A stretch of DNA of 64,000 nucleotides from contig CM066733.1 of the NCBI GenBank assembly GCA_033961575.1, positions 63,920,921-63,984,920 of the forward strand, written 5' to 3'. This stretch comes from Aselliscus stoliczkanus. Its lineage: Eukaryota; Chordata; Mammalia; Chiroptera; Hipposideridae. The notes beneath the pieces were generated by a model. That model did not search any database. It worked only from the letters and a program-made list of their open reading frames with translations, and was not told the origin of the DNA. Made by a program: the position numbers and the translations under genes. Shown piece by piece: positions 1 through 9,561 of the stretch (positions are counted from its first letter, which is position 1; every line of letters starts with the position of its first letter).

Positions 1-103
1 GTGGCGTGGTGGTTAAGCGCTGGCTTGGGAAGCCAGCGGCCCCGGTTTGGTCCCACATGTGAAGGCCAGTGACACTACCCTCAAAAAAAAAAAAAATTAA
101 TAA
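1..103 (+). repeat. Short tRNA-derived SINE, head only, cut by window start
   Basis: The segment runs from a tRNA-like head directly into an A-rich tail (from about 82). It shares the core 'agccagcggccccggttt' and 'gccagtgacact' with the copies at 6914 and 9103. Its 5' end lies outside the window. Like the 6914 copy it lacks the long body seen at 9103, and it joins the A tail at the same point. It is non-coding and would have depended on LINE machinery to move. Confidence 0.85.
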
Positions 104-439
104 CAAAAAGATAACACACACATTTGGACATTTACCTATACTTTTAAATGACACGGGAATCAAAATAAAATGGTATAAACTCTGGCCGAGAGGTTTTAAC
201 AGCTGTAAGTGGCTAGCGTTCTTTGCTAAGTGTGGGCTGGTCTGTAGAACGTGACTGGGTAGGGACTCCTGCCTTTTACAATTCTTCTCCTTCATCCAGC
301 CTTCAAGTGACTGCCTGGTGTCTTCAGACAATAGAATGCATTGACTGCTTTTACCCCATTCCTCCATATCACTCTTTTTCTCATATAAAAATCTCCCAGC
401 TGACTGTCAGGGGTGGAAGAGAACACAGATTTGTTGACG
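104..439. other. Unique sequence, no gene seen
   Basis: AT-rich unique sequence follows the SINE tail. Short open frames on both strands lack a plausible context and match no protein I recognise. Confidence 0.6.
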
Positions 440-1130
440 GCTGGCTGTGTGCCAAGTGCTGGGGTTTGGGATGTACACATGACTTAGACACAGTCCTTGC
501 ACATAGAGCTCCCAGTTGAAAGGGGGAAAGAAATAGTATTCTATCCATATTATTATGATTATGCTGTTGTATTCCTATGTATTTGAAAGAATATTATATT
601 CATTATATTCATATATAATCATGGGGCCATGTGGTGAGTGTCTTTGTAGAGACCTTCATAAAGAATTTGGGGGATGAAGAGAAAGGCAGAGGGAATAGGG
701 TGGGATGTGGAAATCCAGCACAATCAAGATGAAATTTCAGGTGGATCTCAAAGGGTGAGGTGGAGTTCTTCAGGAGCAGAGACCGAGGAAAGGCCAACAG
801 AACAGTGTGGGAAAAGATCGGAGTGAACGAGCCTGGTTTGTTTGGGAAATGCTCAGGTATGGGTGACGGAGGTGAAGGGCCGCCATCTCCACGCAGGGGC
901 TACAACACAAGAGACCTTGAATTCTAAGAGTCTTGAGTTGTAGTCTATAGGAGGAGGGGAATTAAAGGCTTTTAGGCAGGGAAGGGACAAGGACTGATTT
1001 TTTTTTTTTTAATGTTTAACAATCACTGGCAGAAGAGGAGAAGATGAATGCGAGGGAGGAGGGAACAGCGGCAGGGCAGCCAGCGAGGAGGCTGCTGAGA
1101 TGGCTGGGATGAGGGTGATGAAAACATGAT
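440..1130 (-). repeat. L2 LINE relic (3' part)
   Basis: The plus strand reads as the reverse complement of an L2 3' end. It has 'gtgccaagtgctgggg' near 449, 'cacagtccttgcacat' near 490, then the downstream block with 'gggaagggacaaggactga' near 979. It is very diverged and no coding frame survives. Boundaries are approximate. Confidence 0.5.
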
Positions 1131-1932
1131 AAATGAATTCTAAGATGCTGGAGACTGATACTCAATGTGTTATCCTTCCCAGGAATTTTTGTATTTTGAC
1201 AGGGGACACTCTCTTAACCCAAAGGAATGAAACTTAAAGATGGCAATTGCTGGGCTTGTAACAAGCCAGCAGTAGAGAGGTTTTCAGGTGAGGGGTCTGA
1301 CGGGGCCCTTAGGGGTCATTTAAACCTGTGAGGGGGTGGTCCCTACACTGTGTTCTAGGAGATTCATGTTTGGGGTCCTCAGGAATCTTTGTCCATGTTG
1401 CATTGTAAGTGTTATGAAAATAGTTCTAGTTGAAACTGTATAAAAAGACATTCAACCGGATTTGAAAAGGAAAGCTCTTTTTCCACCTAGGCCATCCAAG
1501 ACTCAGGCTCCCTATGAGCCAACTCATCCTGAGAGAATTCACTTCCCCTAGGTGGTCAGTGCAACAATGTGATGGGTGGAAACCTGGGCCAGGACCAGTC
1601 AGAGGCAGGACATTCTTCTGCCACATCAGCCCTGTCACTGAAATTGCTGTAGGGCTGCCATCTGGAGCCACAGGACCAGAGCGAGGAGGCTGGAGTAGAA
1701 GCTCTGGAGAGATGGGGGTGCCTTGTACTCAGGGAAACCCCTACGTCATCTTTCGGTCTGAGATCAGGACTCTTGCTGGCATGGCTTCCCCAACCTTCCT
1801 GGCCACCACTTGGGTGGACAGAGAAGGTGTTTGGTACCCACGGTGAGGAAGCTACTGAGAAGAGTGGTCCTTTCCACATTTAAAGATGAGCCTCGGGCCA
1901 GCTCCACCCCCAGGGCTGGGTTGGGTTCTTTG

Positions 1933-2013
1933 TGTGGCAGCAAGAACGAGTTTCCCTGACCCATCCACACTCTCATCTGGCTTCCTTGTTGTCTACAATT
2001 AGGCATTATGAAG
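1933..2013 (+). repeat. 81-bp direct repeat, copy 1
   Basis: This block starts at 'tgtggcagca' and ends at 'attatgaag'. It matches 3322-3402 in the same orientation without gaps, with 70 of 81 positions identical by hand alignment. Similarity stops at both edges. I cannot assign it to a known repeat family. Confidence 0.8.
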
Positions 2014-3321
2014 AGAGTTGGCTCAGGTTGCAGGCAGGGGGAGGGTACATTGATGGCTCAAAGTTAGGATCTACCTGGGCCACCCAATGTTCGTTCCCAC
2101 ACTTGGCTTTGTGAGCATGGTGTCTTATACATATTTGGCACAGGTTTTCCAGCTTCTTCCCCAGACTGGCCTGGGGCATCTCCTTTCCATTCCCACATGC
2201 TTGTCTAAGGCACAAACGTGAATAGAATAGGTACGCTCAGAGTCAACACAGTTCCAAGAAGAAGGAAGCTCAGATTTCCCTGGGGCCTAATTTCATCAGA
2301 GGTCAACTGAGCTCTGGTGTCAGCATCATGGATGCCCAACCAAAGTCTAGTCATTGCCAGGACCAGAGTGAGCTGGCAGCCCAAGTGGAGATCTGCAAGT
2401 AGTTTAGTTTCTTCCTGCAGCTGTTTTGGCTGTGTCCTTAACCTACCCTTACAAAAATGGGCCTGCAGTCAATCAGATAAGCGGATGTGACAGTAGATAG
2501 ATGCTCTGGGCAGGGGAAGGGAGACTTGGGGCCTGGTTGCTTCTCAATCTCTGCAATTTGCATCACATTCTAACCAAGACCAGGATGCCCCTCAGCAGCC
2601 CAGCCGCACGTAGTGGCTGGCACCTGGTTCTCCACAAGGCTAGACCTTGGAGCGAAGGATGCGGAAGCTACCCAGAATCCTCTGCATGCTTGGCTCAAGC
2701 AAGAGAGGAAATAGAAGGTAGGTGGGAGATAGATCCTGAAATTTGGAGCATGTACTCTGGAAGCAAAAGATGGCAACATATTTTTTCTTTCCCCCTGACT
2801 GAGAGAGTGTTTTAGCTTGGCTAATGGCTTGAGAACTTTCATGAAGACTCTGGAGTGTTCTGGAATACTGATAGCCCTTTGGACCCCAGAATTTCGCCTC
2901 TCTTGTGAAGGGGCTGATAGAAAGCATTCAGCTCTTAAGTCCTGGTGCTGTCCCACACTCCAACATCCCTAGTCTTTTTAAATGACTCCTCCTGTCCCAG
3001 GGTGGCCTGAGACCAGAGGCAGGCTTAGGCAAAATGTGTAAGAAAAGTAAACCCCTTGGCATTGCTCGTTCCCCAATCCTGTTCAGGCTAGGAGGTGTAA
3101 GAGTCTCTCTTCTACTCTTCCTGGCCTTACTCAAGTGAGACTTAGAATCTTGTAGCCGAAAGGACCCTGAAGAAACCCCTGAGTCCAAGGTTTTCAACCT
3201 TAAGTACCCTTGCCCTCTAATGATATGTGTGACAATTTTATGCTGACCCAATCTTGACCCCTGCTGTGGACAGGTTTGAACCTTTTATTTGCCTCCCGAG
3301 GTTTTGTTGAGCTTTATACCT

Positions 3322-3402
3322 TGTGGCAGCAGGAACGAGTTTATCTGAGCCATCCACACTCTCACCTGACTTCCTTGTTGTGTACACATTGACATTATGA
3401 AG
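3322..3402 (+). repeat. 81-bp direct repeat, copy 2
   Basis: Second copy of the block at 1933-2013, about 1.4 kb downstream in the same orientation. The differences are scattered substitutions, consistent with an old duplication or two insertions of one unrecognised repeat. Confidence 0.8.
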
Positions 3403-3604
3403 GTCGATTGATTTAAAAAAAAAAATCAATTTCTGAATTTAAAATTAAATTACTATCATGGATATGTTTGTATTAAGGTTCACAGGCATGGCGTGAGGGG
3501 TTTGCACATGATCCTGAAGGCAGTGAAAAATCATTGATAGCTCAGAATAAAGGCCAGGCTCAGGGCTCAGTGATTTCTGTCACCTAATGCTCTCCTCCGC
3601 CCTG

Positions 3605-3715
3605 ATGACATAGATATGGATAGTTCCACTTTACAGATAAGGGAACTGAGGCTTGGGGAGGTTAAGTGACTTGCTTCAGGTGGTCTTGCTTAGAAGGGCA
3701 GAGGCAAGGTTAGGA
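3605..3715 (-). repeat. MIR SINE
   Basis: Shows the MIR reverse-complement core: 'ccactttacagataaggga', then 'actgaggcttggggaggtt' and 'aagtgacttgct'. It is an ancient mammal-wide tRNA-derived SINE and is non-coding. Confidence 0.8.
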
Positions 3716-3894
3716 TCCAAGGGTGTTTGGCTTCAAAACTTTTGTATTTTCCAAGATGCCAGGTGGCCTGGGGAGTTGTCACACTCCATTGTGGAGCCTC
3801 TGGGTCTTTGCCTCACCATTGCTAAGCTGATGTAATGTCCCCCAGTCCCTTTTCAGGTGTAACAGTTGGTTCAGGTTTTCTCACTAAGGTATCG

Positions 3895-4815
3895 CTTTTT
3901 ATTTATTTTTAATTTTTTTATTTTGTTTTGTTTTTTTGGTTGTTTTTGTTTTTTGGGTTTTTTTTTTAGCGACTCTGCCGAGACACGAATATTTATTTAT
4001 TTTTAAATTGAGGTGTAATTGACATATCACATTATATTAGTTTCTGGTGTATAAAATAATGATTTGATATTTGTATATATTGTCAAATGATCACTATAAC
4101 ATGTTTAGTTAACATCCGTCACCACACAGTTACAATTTTTTTCTTGTGATGAGAACCCTTAAGATCTACTCTCTTAGCAGCTTTCAAATATACAAGAGAG
4201 TATTATTAGCTATAGTTACCATGCTGTACATGACATCCCCAGGACTCATTTATCTTATAACTGAAAGTCTGTCCTTTTTGACCACCTTCACCCATTTTGC
4301 CCACATCATACTCTGCCTCTGGCAACCACCAATCTGTTTCTCTGTATCTGTGAGCAAATTTTTGTTTTTGTTTTTATTTAGATTCCACAAGTAAGTGAGA
4401 TCATATGGTATTTGTCTTTGTCTGTTACTTCCCTTAGCATAACCCTTAGCATAATCAAGTTCCATCAATGTTGTCACAAATAGCAGAATTTCTTTCCTTT
4501 ATATGGCCGAGTAATATTCCGTTGTATATATACCGCATCTTCTTTATCCATTCATCCATTAATGGACACTTAGGTGGTTTCCATGTCTTAACTATTGTAA
4601 ATAATTCCACAGTGAACACGGGGGTACAGATACCTTTTTGTGTTCGTGTTTCTGTTTCCTTCAGATAAATACCCAGAAGTGGAACTGCCAGATCATAAGG
4701 TTTAATTTTTGGAGATACTGTTTTCCGTAATGGCTGCACCAATTTACATTCCCACCAGCAGTGCACGAGGGTTCTCAGTAGGACATCTCCTTTTGTATTT
4801 AATCGGGCGTGTCAA
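3895..4815 (-). repeat. L1 LINE, 3' UTR and ORF2 tail
   Basis: The plus strand begins with T-rich sequence (3895-3970, the reversed tail region), then a 3' UTR block ('aattgaggtgtaattgacat' near 4006) and the end of ORF2. The element is 5' truncated. It carries only one copy of the 3' UTR block that is repeated three times in the L1 at 17670. The T-rich segment with 'gcgactctgccgagacacg' near 3970 is odd and may be separate. Confidence 0.85.
4250..4766 (-). pseudogene. L1 ORF2 C-terminal remnant
   Basis: Read on the minus strand this gives the C-terminal part of the L1 endonuclease/reverse transcriptase protein. It includes 'HCWWECKLVQPLRKTV' with its Cys-containing motif, then 'AVPLLGIY' and a block ending in 'WIKKMRYIYNGI'. 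The frame is broken by stops further on, and the endonuclease and RT domains are absent because the copy is 5' truncated. No function is expected. Confidence 0.85.
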
Positions 4816-5385
4816 AATCCCACCAGTCTAACTGACTGAGCTTAGATGGCCCCTCCATCATGAAACCTTCTCCAGACCACCTCTGTCCTGTATGCAAATG
4901 CTGGCCCCATGCTGTGTTTACCCCATTTCTCACTGCCTTCTATTGTTGTCCTTTGTAACTGTGTCTAAAGTCCCCTGTAACTGTGTGGCCTTGGCTGTGG
5001 CCAGGCAACTTCCAGCTTAGAGGCCCATCCTTTAGGCCTCTGTCCCTCTGGAAAGTGGCCAGGGTGGGGCTTGGACGGTGAGGTGAGGAAAGGGGAGGCA
5101 GGTGGGAAGAAGAAGACCAATGCCCAGAGGTAGAACAAGATTTGGCCAAGAAACATCGCTCAGGGGCCACCAGAGTCTTAACACCTAATATTAAAGGAGA
5201 AGGAGGAAACCCCAGGTGCAAGAAAGGGTTATGATAGAATTGTTATTGGATGGCAGTTGAAATGATGGTAAAGGGGAGTCAGAGGTAGAAGACTGAAGAT
5301 GTACATTAGGCATCATTCCTGCTGATGGCTGAGAGAGGAGGCCCATCTCACCTCCTGCCCACCAGGTATGAGTCACCTGGGAGGG
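4816..5385. other. Unique sequence, no gene
   Basis: Non-repetitive sequence. A 93-codon minus frame at 4940-5221 is proline- and serine-rich with no domain and no splice or promoter context. Confidence 0.55.
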
Positions 5386-5500
5386 TCATGCTGCTGGTGA
5401 GGCAGGTAAAGCAACAACCAAGTGCTGGGTAATGGGACAGGGGAAACAGTGATGAATGAGACCCAATTGCACTCCTTCCTCAAGAAATTCACTAGTTACC
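5386..5500 (-). repeat. Possible L2 fragment
   Basis: Weak resemblance to the reversed L2 3' end ('aacagtgatgaatgagaccc' near 5446, then 'ctcaagaaattcactagtt'). Confidence 0.35.
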
Positions 5501-5789
5501 TGGGCAATGTCAGTATCTCAGTGTTCCTGGGCTAATGTTTGTTTATTTACTTATAAAATCAGGAAATATGTGTGTACTCCAAGACATTTGGAAGATGTCT
5601 AGCTCTTGGTGAGTACTGAAACAAGGTTACATTACCAAATCCTTTTGAATAAGGGCCATTGCTCATTGGACATAGCTATTTCTCCTGAGCCCCTCCCCTC
5701 TTCCTCCTGGCTCTACCTGATAAGAATTAGCTATTGTGGATTTTTGATCTTACCAATTTTTATGTGCTTGCTGTCTTAAGTTCATTGTC

Positions 5790-5965
5790 ATGGTCACTAA
5801 TACTATATTGAGTGCTCACTCTGTGTTAGGTGATATTCCAAGTTCTTTAAATGCCTTAGCTCATTTAATCCTCACGACCCCACAAGTGGGGACATGAGGA
5901 AAGAGATTCATAGAGAGGTTAAGTAATCTGTCCAAGATAATACACCTGGCACGTGGCATCAGTTA
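5790..5965 (-). repeat. MIR SINE
   Basis: Near-complete reversed MIR: 'gagtgctcactctgtgttag', 'gctcatttaatcctcacga', then 'gagaggttaagtaatctgt'. Confidence 0.85.
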
Positions 5966-6895
5966 AGTAAGGTGATACCTCCTGCCGATGTCAGGCTGTG
6001 CATGCCACCTGAGCATAGGATCACCCTACATGTGCCCTAGGATGTAACCAGATGACAAGACCAGTAGCCATCCTCCTGCCTACCAACTGACAGAATGCAG
6101 GTGAAAGGATTGTAACCTGTAAAGCAGTATTCAAAAAGGAGGGATTACAGTGATGGCGTGGATAAAATATACCATCAGCAAGCCCCCTGACATCGGAAAA
6201 TTTTCCATCATCCTCTGCATAAAAGTAGCACCTTCTTTGCCCCTCTTGCTGAACAATGAGGATCAGATGAACCCCACCATCAGATGAGCCCATCATTCAA
6301 TGTCCTCAGGTGGGCCAGTCATCTTGTCCCAACAACCACAGATGAGAGGCAGCAAACTTACCACCCTTTGGCACTTGTACTATTGGAAATAAACACACTG
6401 AGGAAATCTCTGGTTAAAATGCATGCAATGTTCCTTTAAAATACACAGGCACTTTCTAAGACAGCCATTTCACTTGGCAGTTGGGCGCTCGAGGCTCCAA
6501 ATTAAACAAGAGTGTTAGTGAATTGAGCTGATTCATCTGCTTGGTCCCAATGTAAATGTACACATGCCACTGTGGCTGTGGGTGTCTGTGTGCAGCTGGG
6601 GAGTGTTTACATGGCAAGAATCGTGCCTGGACACTTAGGTTTGATCCCTCCTTTCCACTTTGTCTCTGGTGCTCAGCAGATTCTACCCTTCCCTGATCAG
6701 AGATAGAAATTCCCTGCAGGGGTTGATCTCACTGCCTGGAGTTCTGGCCCCCATCTGAAGATACCATGCTTCTTTTGTGATGTCCTTCTCCTTTGATGTT
6801 TTGAGCCATTGCAACAGGTGTGGGCACCAGACCCCCATGAACTGAGGGAATGGCAAGCTTAAAAGGTCCTTTGAACCAAGTGCAGCATTGTCCTT
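5966..6895. other. Unique sequence, no gene
   Basis: No repeat or coding signature recognised. The longest frame (6021-6296, minus, 91 codons) has no recognisable motif. Confidence 0.55.
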
Positions 6896-6913
6896 AAGAA
6901 AGATGTCACCTGT

Positions 6914-7024
6914 GGGGCTGGCGGAGTGGCGCGGTGGTTAACCGCTGGTTTGGGAAGCCAGCGGCCCTGGTTCAGGTCCCACATGTGAGGGCCAGTGACA
7001 CTGGCCTCAAAAAAAAAAATAAAA
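6914..7024 (+). repeat. Short tRNA-derived SINE with TSD
   Basis: Complete head-only SINE. It starts 'ggggctggcggagtggcg' (box A region), has a box B-like 'ggttcaggtccca' and ends in an A-rich tail. An 18-bp TSD flanks it: 6896-6913 and 7025-7042 differ at one position ('aagaaagatgtcacctgt' against 'aagaaaggtgtcacctgt'). The intact duplication shows L1-type insertion and a fairly young age. The body present in the 9103 copy is missing. Confidence 0.93.
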
Positions 7025-7124
7025 AAGAAAGGTGTCACCTGTAAGTGGAGAGATTTGAAAGCAAAACATCCAGTACATGAACAAAATGTGGAGAATCATT
7101 ACACCTTCCTCACCCTTCTTACCT

Positions 7125-7235
7125 TCTTCCATCACCATTTTACAAACGAGGAAGCTGAGGCAGAAACGTTAAACTACTTTCTTAGAGCTGCTCAGGTGGC
7201 AGCGGCAGGTCTGGGGTTCACACTTAGGGTCCCTG
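7125..7235 (-). repeat. MIR SINE
   Basis: Reversed MIR core: 'ccattttacaaacgaggaag', 'ctgaggcagaaacg', 'ctgctcaggtggcag'. Confidence 0.75.
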
Positions 7236-7359
7236 GCTCTAGAGTCCATGTTTAAAATTGCTAGGTTTCCTCTCTGTTGCTTTACTCTCTGGAGGTGGCA
7301 CAATTGGGATTTCATCTTTGAGGTATCTGCTGTAGGACCCTCCTATGTGATAGGCATGA

Positions 7360-7470
7360 ACTTGGCCAAGTTACTTCATGTTTCTGGGTCTCAGTTTCCT
7401 CCTCTGTAAGACAGAGTAACGTTATCCATGTGACATATCCTGTTGGATTGTAATGAAGAAGAAATAACAG
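7360..7470 (+). repeat. MIR SINE fragment
   Basis: Forward MIR core: 'ccaagttacttcatgtttct' followed by 'ctcagtttcctcctctgta'. Confidence 0.65.
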
Positions 7471-7524
7471 AAAATGTGTGTGTAGAAAAAGAGGTGTAGA
7501 TTATGAAGAGCAGTTAGGAATTAC

Positions 7525-7775
7525 CCATGTTTATAGTGCTTTCTGATTTATTGGGTTGTCGGAAAAGTCATGACGCATTTTTGCAATGAAAAACAGAAAA
7601 AACACTTCATGAGTTTTCCGATAACCTAATATAATGTTTTACTCATGCGATTTAATCTTCATGCCAACACTTTGATCCAGGTCTTGTCAATCCCAAATTA
7701 AATATGAGAAAACTGATACTCAAAGTGTGACTTTCTTAAGGTCTAGGACTCAAACCAAGGTCTTCTGAATTCAAC
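7525..7775 (-). repeat. MIR SINE split by a MITE
   Basis: Reversed MIR sequence lies on both sides of the 79-bp element at 7551. After it come 'ctcatgcgatttaatcttca', 'tgagaaaactgatactcaaa' and 'ggactcaaaccaaggtcttc'. The MIR was therefore present before the MITE inserted. Confidence 0.6.
7551..7629. mobile_element. 79-bp mariner-type MITE
   Basis: Palindromic element with terminal inverted repeats. The left end 'ttgggttgtcggaaaagtca' pairs with the reverse complement of the right end, which reads 'ttaggttatcggaaaactca'. TA dinucleotides flank it at 7549-7550 and 7630-7631, the target duplication of Tc1/mariner elements. Size and build match the roughly 80-bp MADE1 type derived from mariner. 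It has no coding capacity and relied on a transposase supplied elsewhere. Confidence 0.9.
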
Positions 7776-8269
7776 CCTAAAACTCTTCCACATGACTCTT
7801 TTATGCTAAGAGTTCCCATGTTAGGGGGTCACGGGCCATGTCATTTTCTTTATTTTATTTTACACTGACCATGTAGCACAGTGACTTGAACATAGAAAGG
7901 ATTTACTTTGTTCTTGGCTGAATGAATCACAAATGGATGGAGAAGAAGCTTGATTAACCAGAAACTTGGGGAAATGCAAGTTCTGGCTGAGTTTCTGAAG
8001 AACCTAGAATCACCCTGGAACAAAGGCACTGATACTATAGCTAAGAGGTTCTAGTTCACTCTTTCTCTCAGGAAGGAAAATGTATACACATCAGTGAACC
8101 TTCATTGGTTGCTTTGGGATGTTACAACATCTCCTAGTCCTGCAATTATGGAACTTTTAGAACTAGAATGCATCTCAGATATATCTGATCCAATTTTCTT
8201 CTCAGTGGCTACATCCTCCCCATTACTGTGAACTTCAGTTGCTGGCTGAAGTTCAACTCATCCCTCTCC

Positions 8270-8400
8270 ATCGCTTTTCAGAGCTGAAATCAGATCATTT
8301 GGATTCAAGTATCAAACTATTTATAAGAAATGTAACTGTGAACAAGTTCTTTCAGTACTTCATGCCTCAGTTTCCTGATTTGTGAAAACAGTTCGACATC
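8270..8400 (+). repeat. MIR SINE fragment
   Basis: Forward MIR-like stretch with 'catgcctcagtttcctgatt' near 8361 and 'tgtgaacaagttctttcagt' upstream. Confidence 0.6.
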
Positions 8401-8570
8401 TTGCATTTTTCACTTAACTACCCACCTGCGAGATCGTTCCATACCAATATATAGAAAGCTGCATAATTATTTAACACACACACATACTTAATTATTTAAT
8501 CAGTCCCCATCAAAGTAGTTTATTTCCTATTTTTTGCAATTGCAAACCATCTTATGATAAATATTCTTGA
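8401..8570. repeat. Possible old L1 3' fragment
   Basis: Contains a block similar to a common L1M-type 3' segment: 'gctgcataattatttaac', 'ttaatcagtccccatcaaag', then 'caattgcaaaccatcttatg'. Highly diverged, with uncertain limits. Confidence 0.4.
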
Positions 8571-8699
8571 ACAGAAAGAAAAGTAGTACCTTCTTTATAA
8601 GTTGTTGTGACAAACTGATTCATACAGAACTCTCAGAACAGTGTCTGCCACATAATAAGCACTATATAAATGCTAACTATTAATTTTGTTAACTGAATA

Positions 8700-9014
8700 A
8701 TTAGGGTATTGGAAGAGGAAATATTGGAATAACTGGAAGAGGAAATACAGTGAGAAAACATGCAGCCTACTATGAAAAAGTATGCCAACTGTAATTGAAT
8801 ATATACATAGTCACGGGATGTGGAGTATATATAGTATGGAGTGGAATCAATGGAATTGTAATAGATATGTATGATATGGGGGGGGAATGGGGTGGCAAAT
8901 TGGAGGAGGGGGATTGTCACTTTGAGGGATAAAAAGTATAACTATGCATGGTGTTGTACACGTGAAACTAATTTTTAAAAAGTGTTTATTTCACAATAAA
9001 AGATTAAAAAAAAT
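8700..9014 (+). repeat. Probable LINE 3' end with A tail
   Basis: Low-complexity G-rich and TA-rich sequence leads to 'gtcactttgagggataaaaa' and 'atgcatggtgttgtacacgt', then 'ttcacaataaaagatt' and an A-rich tail. The shape (a polyadenylation-like aataaa just before A-rich sequence) fits a LINE-1 3' UTR. No flanking duplication was found. 'ggaagaggaaata' occurs twice near the left edge. Confidence 0.5.
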
Positions 9015-9102
9015 AAAAAGTATCAGGTACAATACATTTACCTCTCAGTAACAGTATAAACCAGGTAGAAATTGCTTTACACCTTATATTCAAGAAGTTT
9101 GG

Positions 9103-9550
9103 GGGCCGGCCGAGTGGCGCATTGGTTGAGCGCTGGTTTTGGGATGCCGGCGGCCCCGGTTCGGATCCCACATGAGGGCCAGTGACACTGCCCTCTACAG
9201 CTGGCAGCGGCTCCACCTGGAGCTGGGCTGTGCAAGCCCCGGTGATGGTGTGGGCTGCAGCCCCTGCTGCAGTGGGCTGCCGTAGGCTACAGTGAGTGGC
9301 CCGCAGCCAGCGTGAGCGGCTGGCAGCCAAGCGTGAGCTGCCAATAGCCGCGATGAGCGACATCCAGAGGCCAGCGACTGATCTGCCTCATCTGGGAGGA
9401 GCGCAATGACGATACCAACAGTGAAGCAACATCCTCCGCAGCTGGACTGAGGAACAAAAGGACAGGACTTGTCTGTTGCCCTTCCCCGGTTCCCCAACGC
9501 TGTTCCCTTCCACCAAATCCCCAATAAAATCTTTAAAAAAAAAAAAAAAA
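9103..9550 (+). repeat. Full-length tRNA-derived SINE (long form) with TSD
   Basis: About 450 bp. A tRNA-related head starts 'ggccggccgagtggcgcatt' and has a box B-like 'ggttcggatccca'. A GC-rich body follows with repeated ccgcagcc/gagcggc-type motifs. The right part has 'ccaaatccccaataaaatc' and ends in an A tail. An 11-bp perfect TSD 'aagaagtttgg' flanks it at 9092-9102 and 9551-9561. The clean duplication and long A tail indicate a young insertion. Open frames across it are not genes. Confidence 0.93.
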
Positions 9551-9561
9551 AAGAAGTTTGG

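Larger units (their letters stand above)
1131..3600. other. Mostly unique sequence, no gene
   Basis: About 2.5 kb without a clear transposon signature. Overlapping open frames of 60-130 codons occur on both strands (for example 1514-1846 plus and 2570-2956 minus). They look random in composition and I see no recognisable domain. The stretch contains the pair of 81-bp direct repeats listed separately. Confidence 0.6.

Noticed and set aside
6914..6990. Possible tRNA gene
   Set aside because: Box A- and box B-like sequences are present, but the cloverleaf is degenerate, an A tail follows and an 18-bp TSD flanks it, so it is a SINE.
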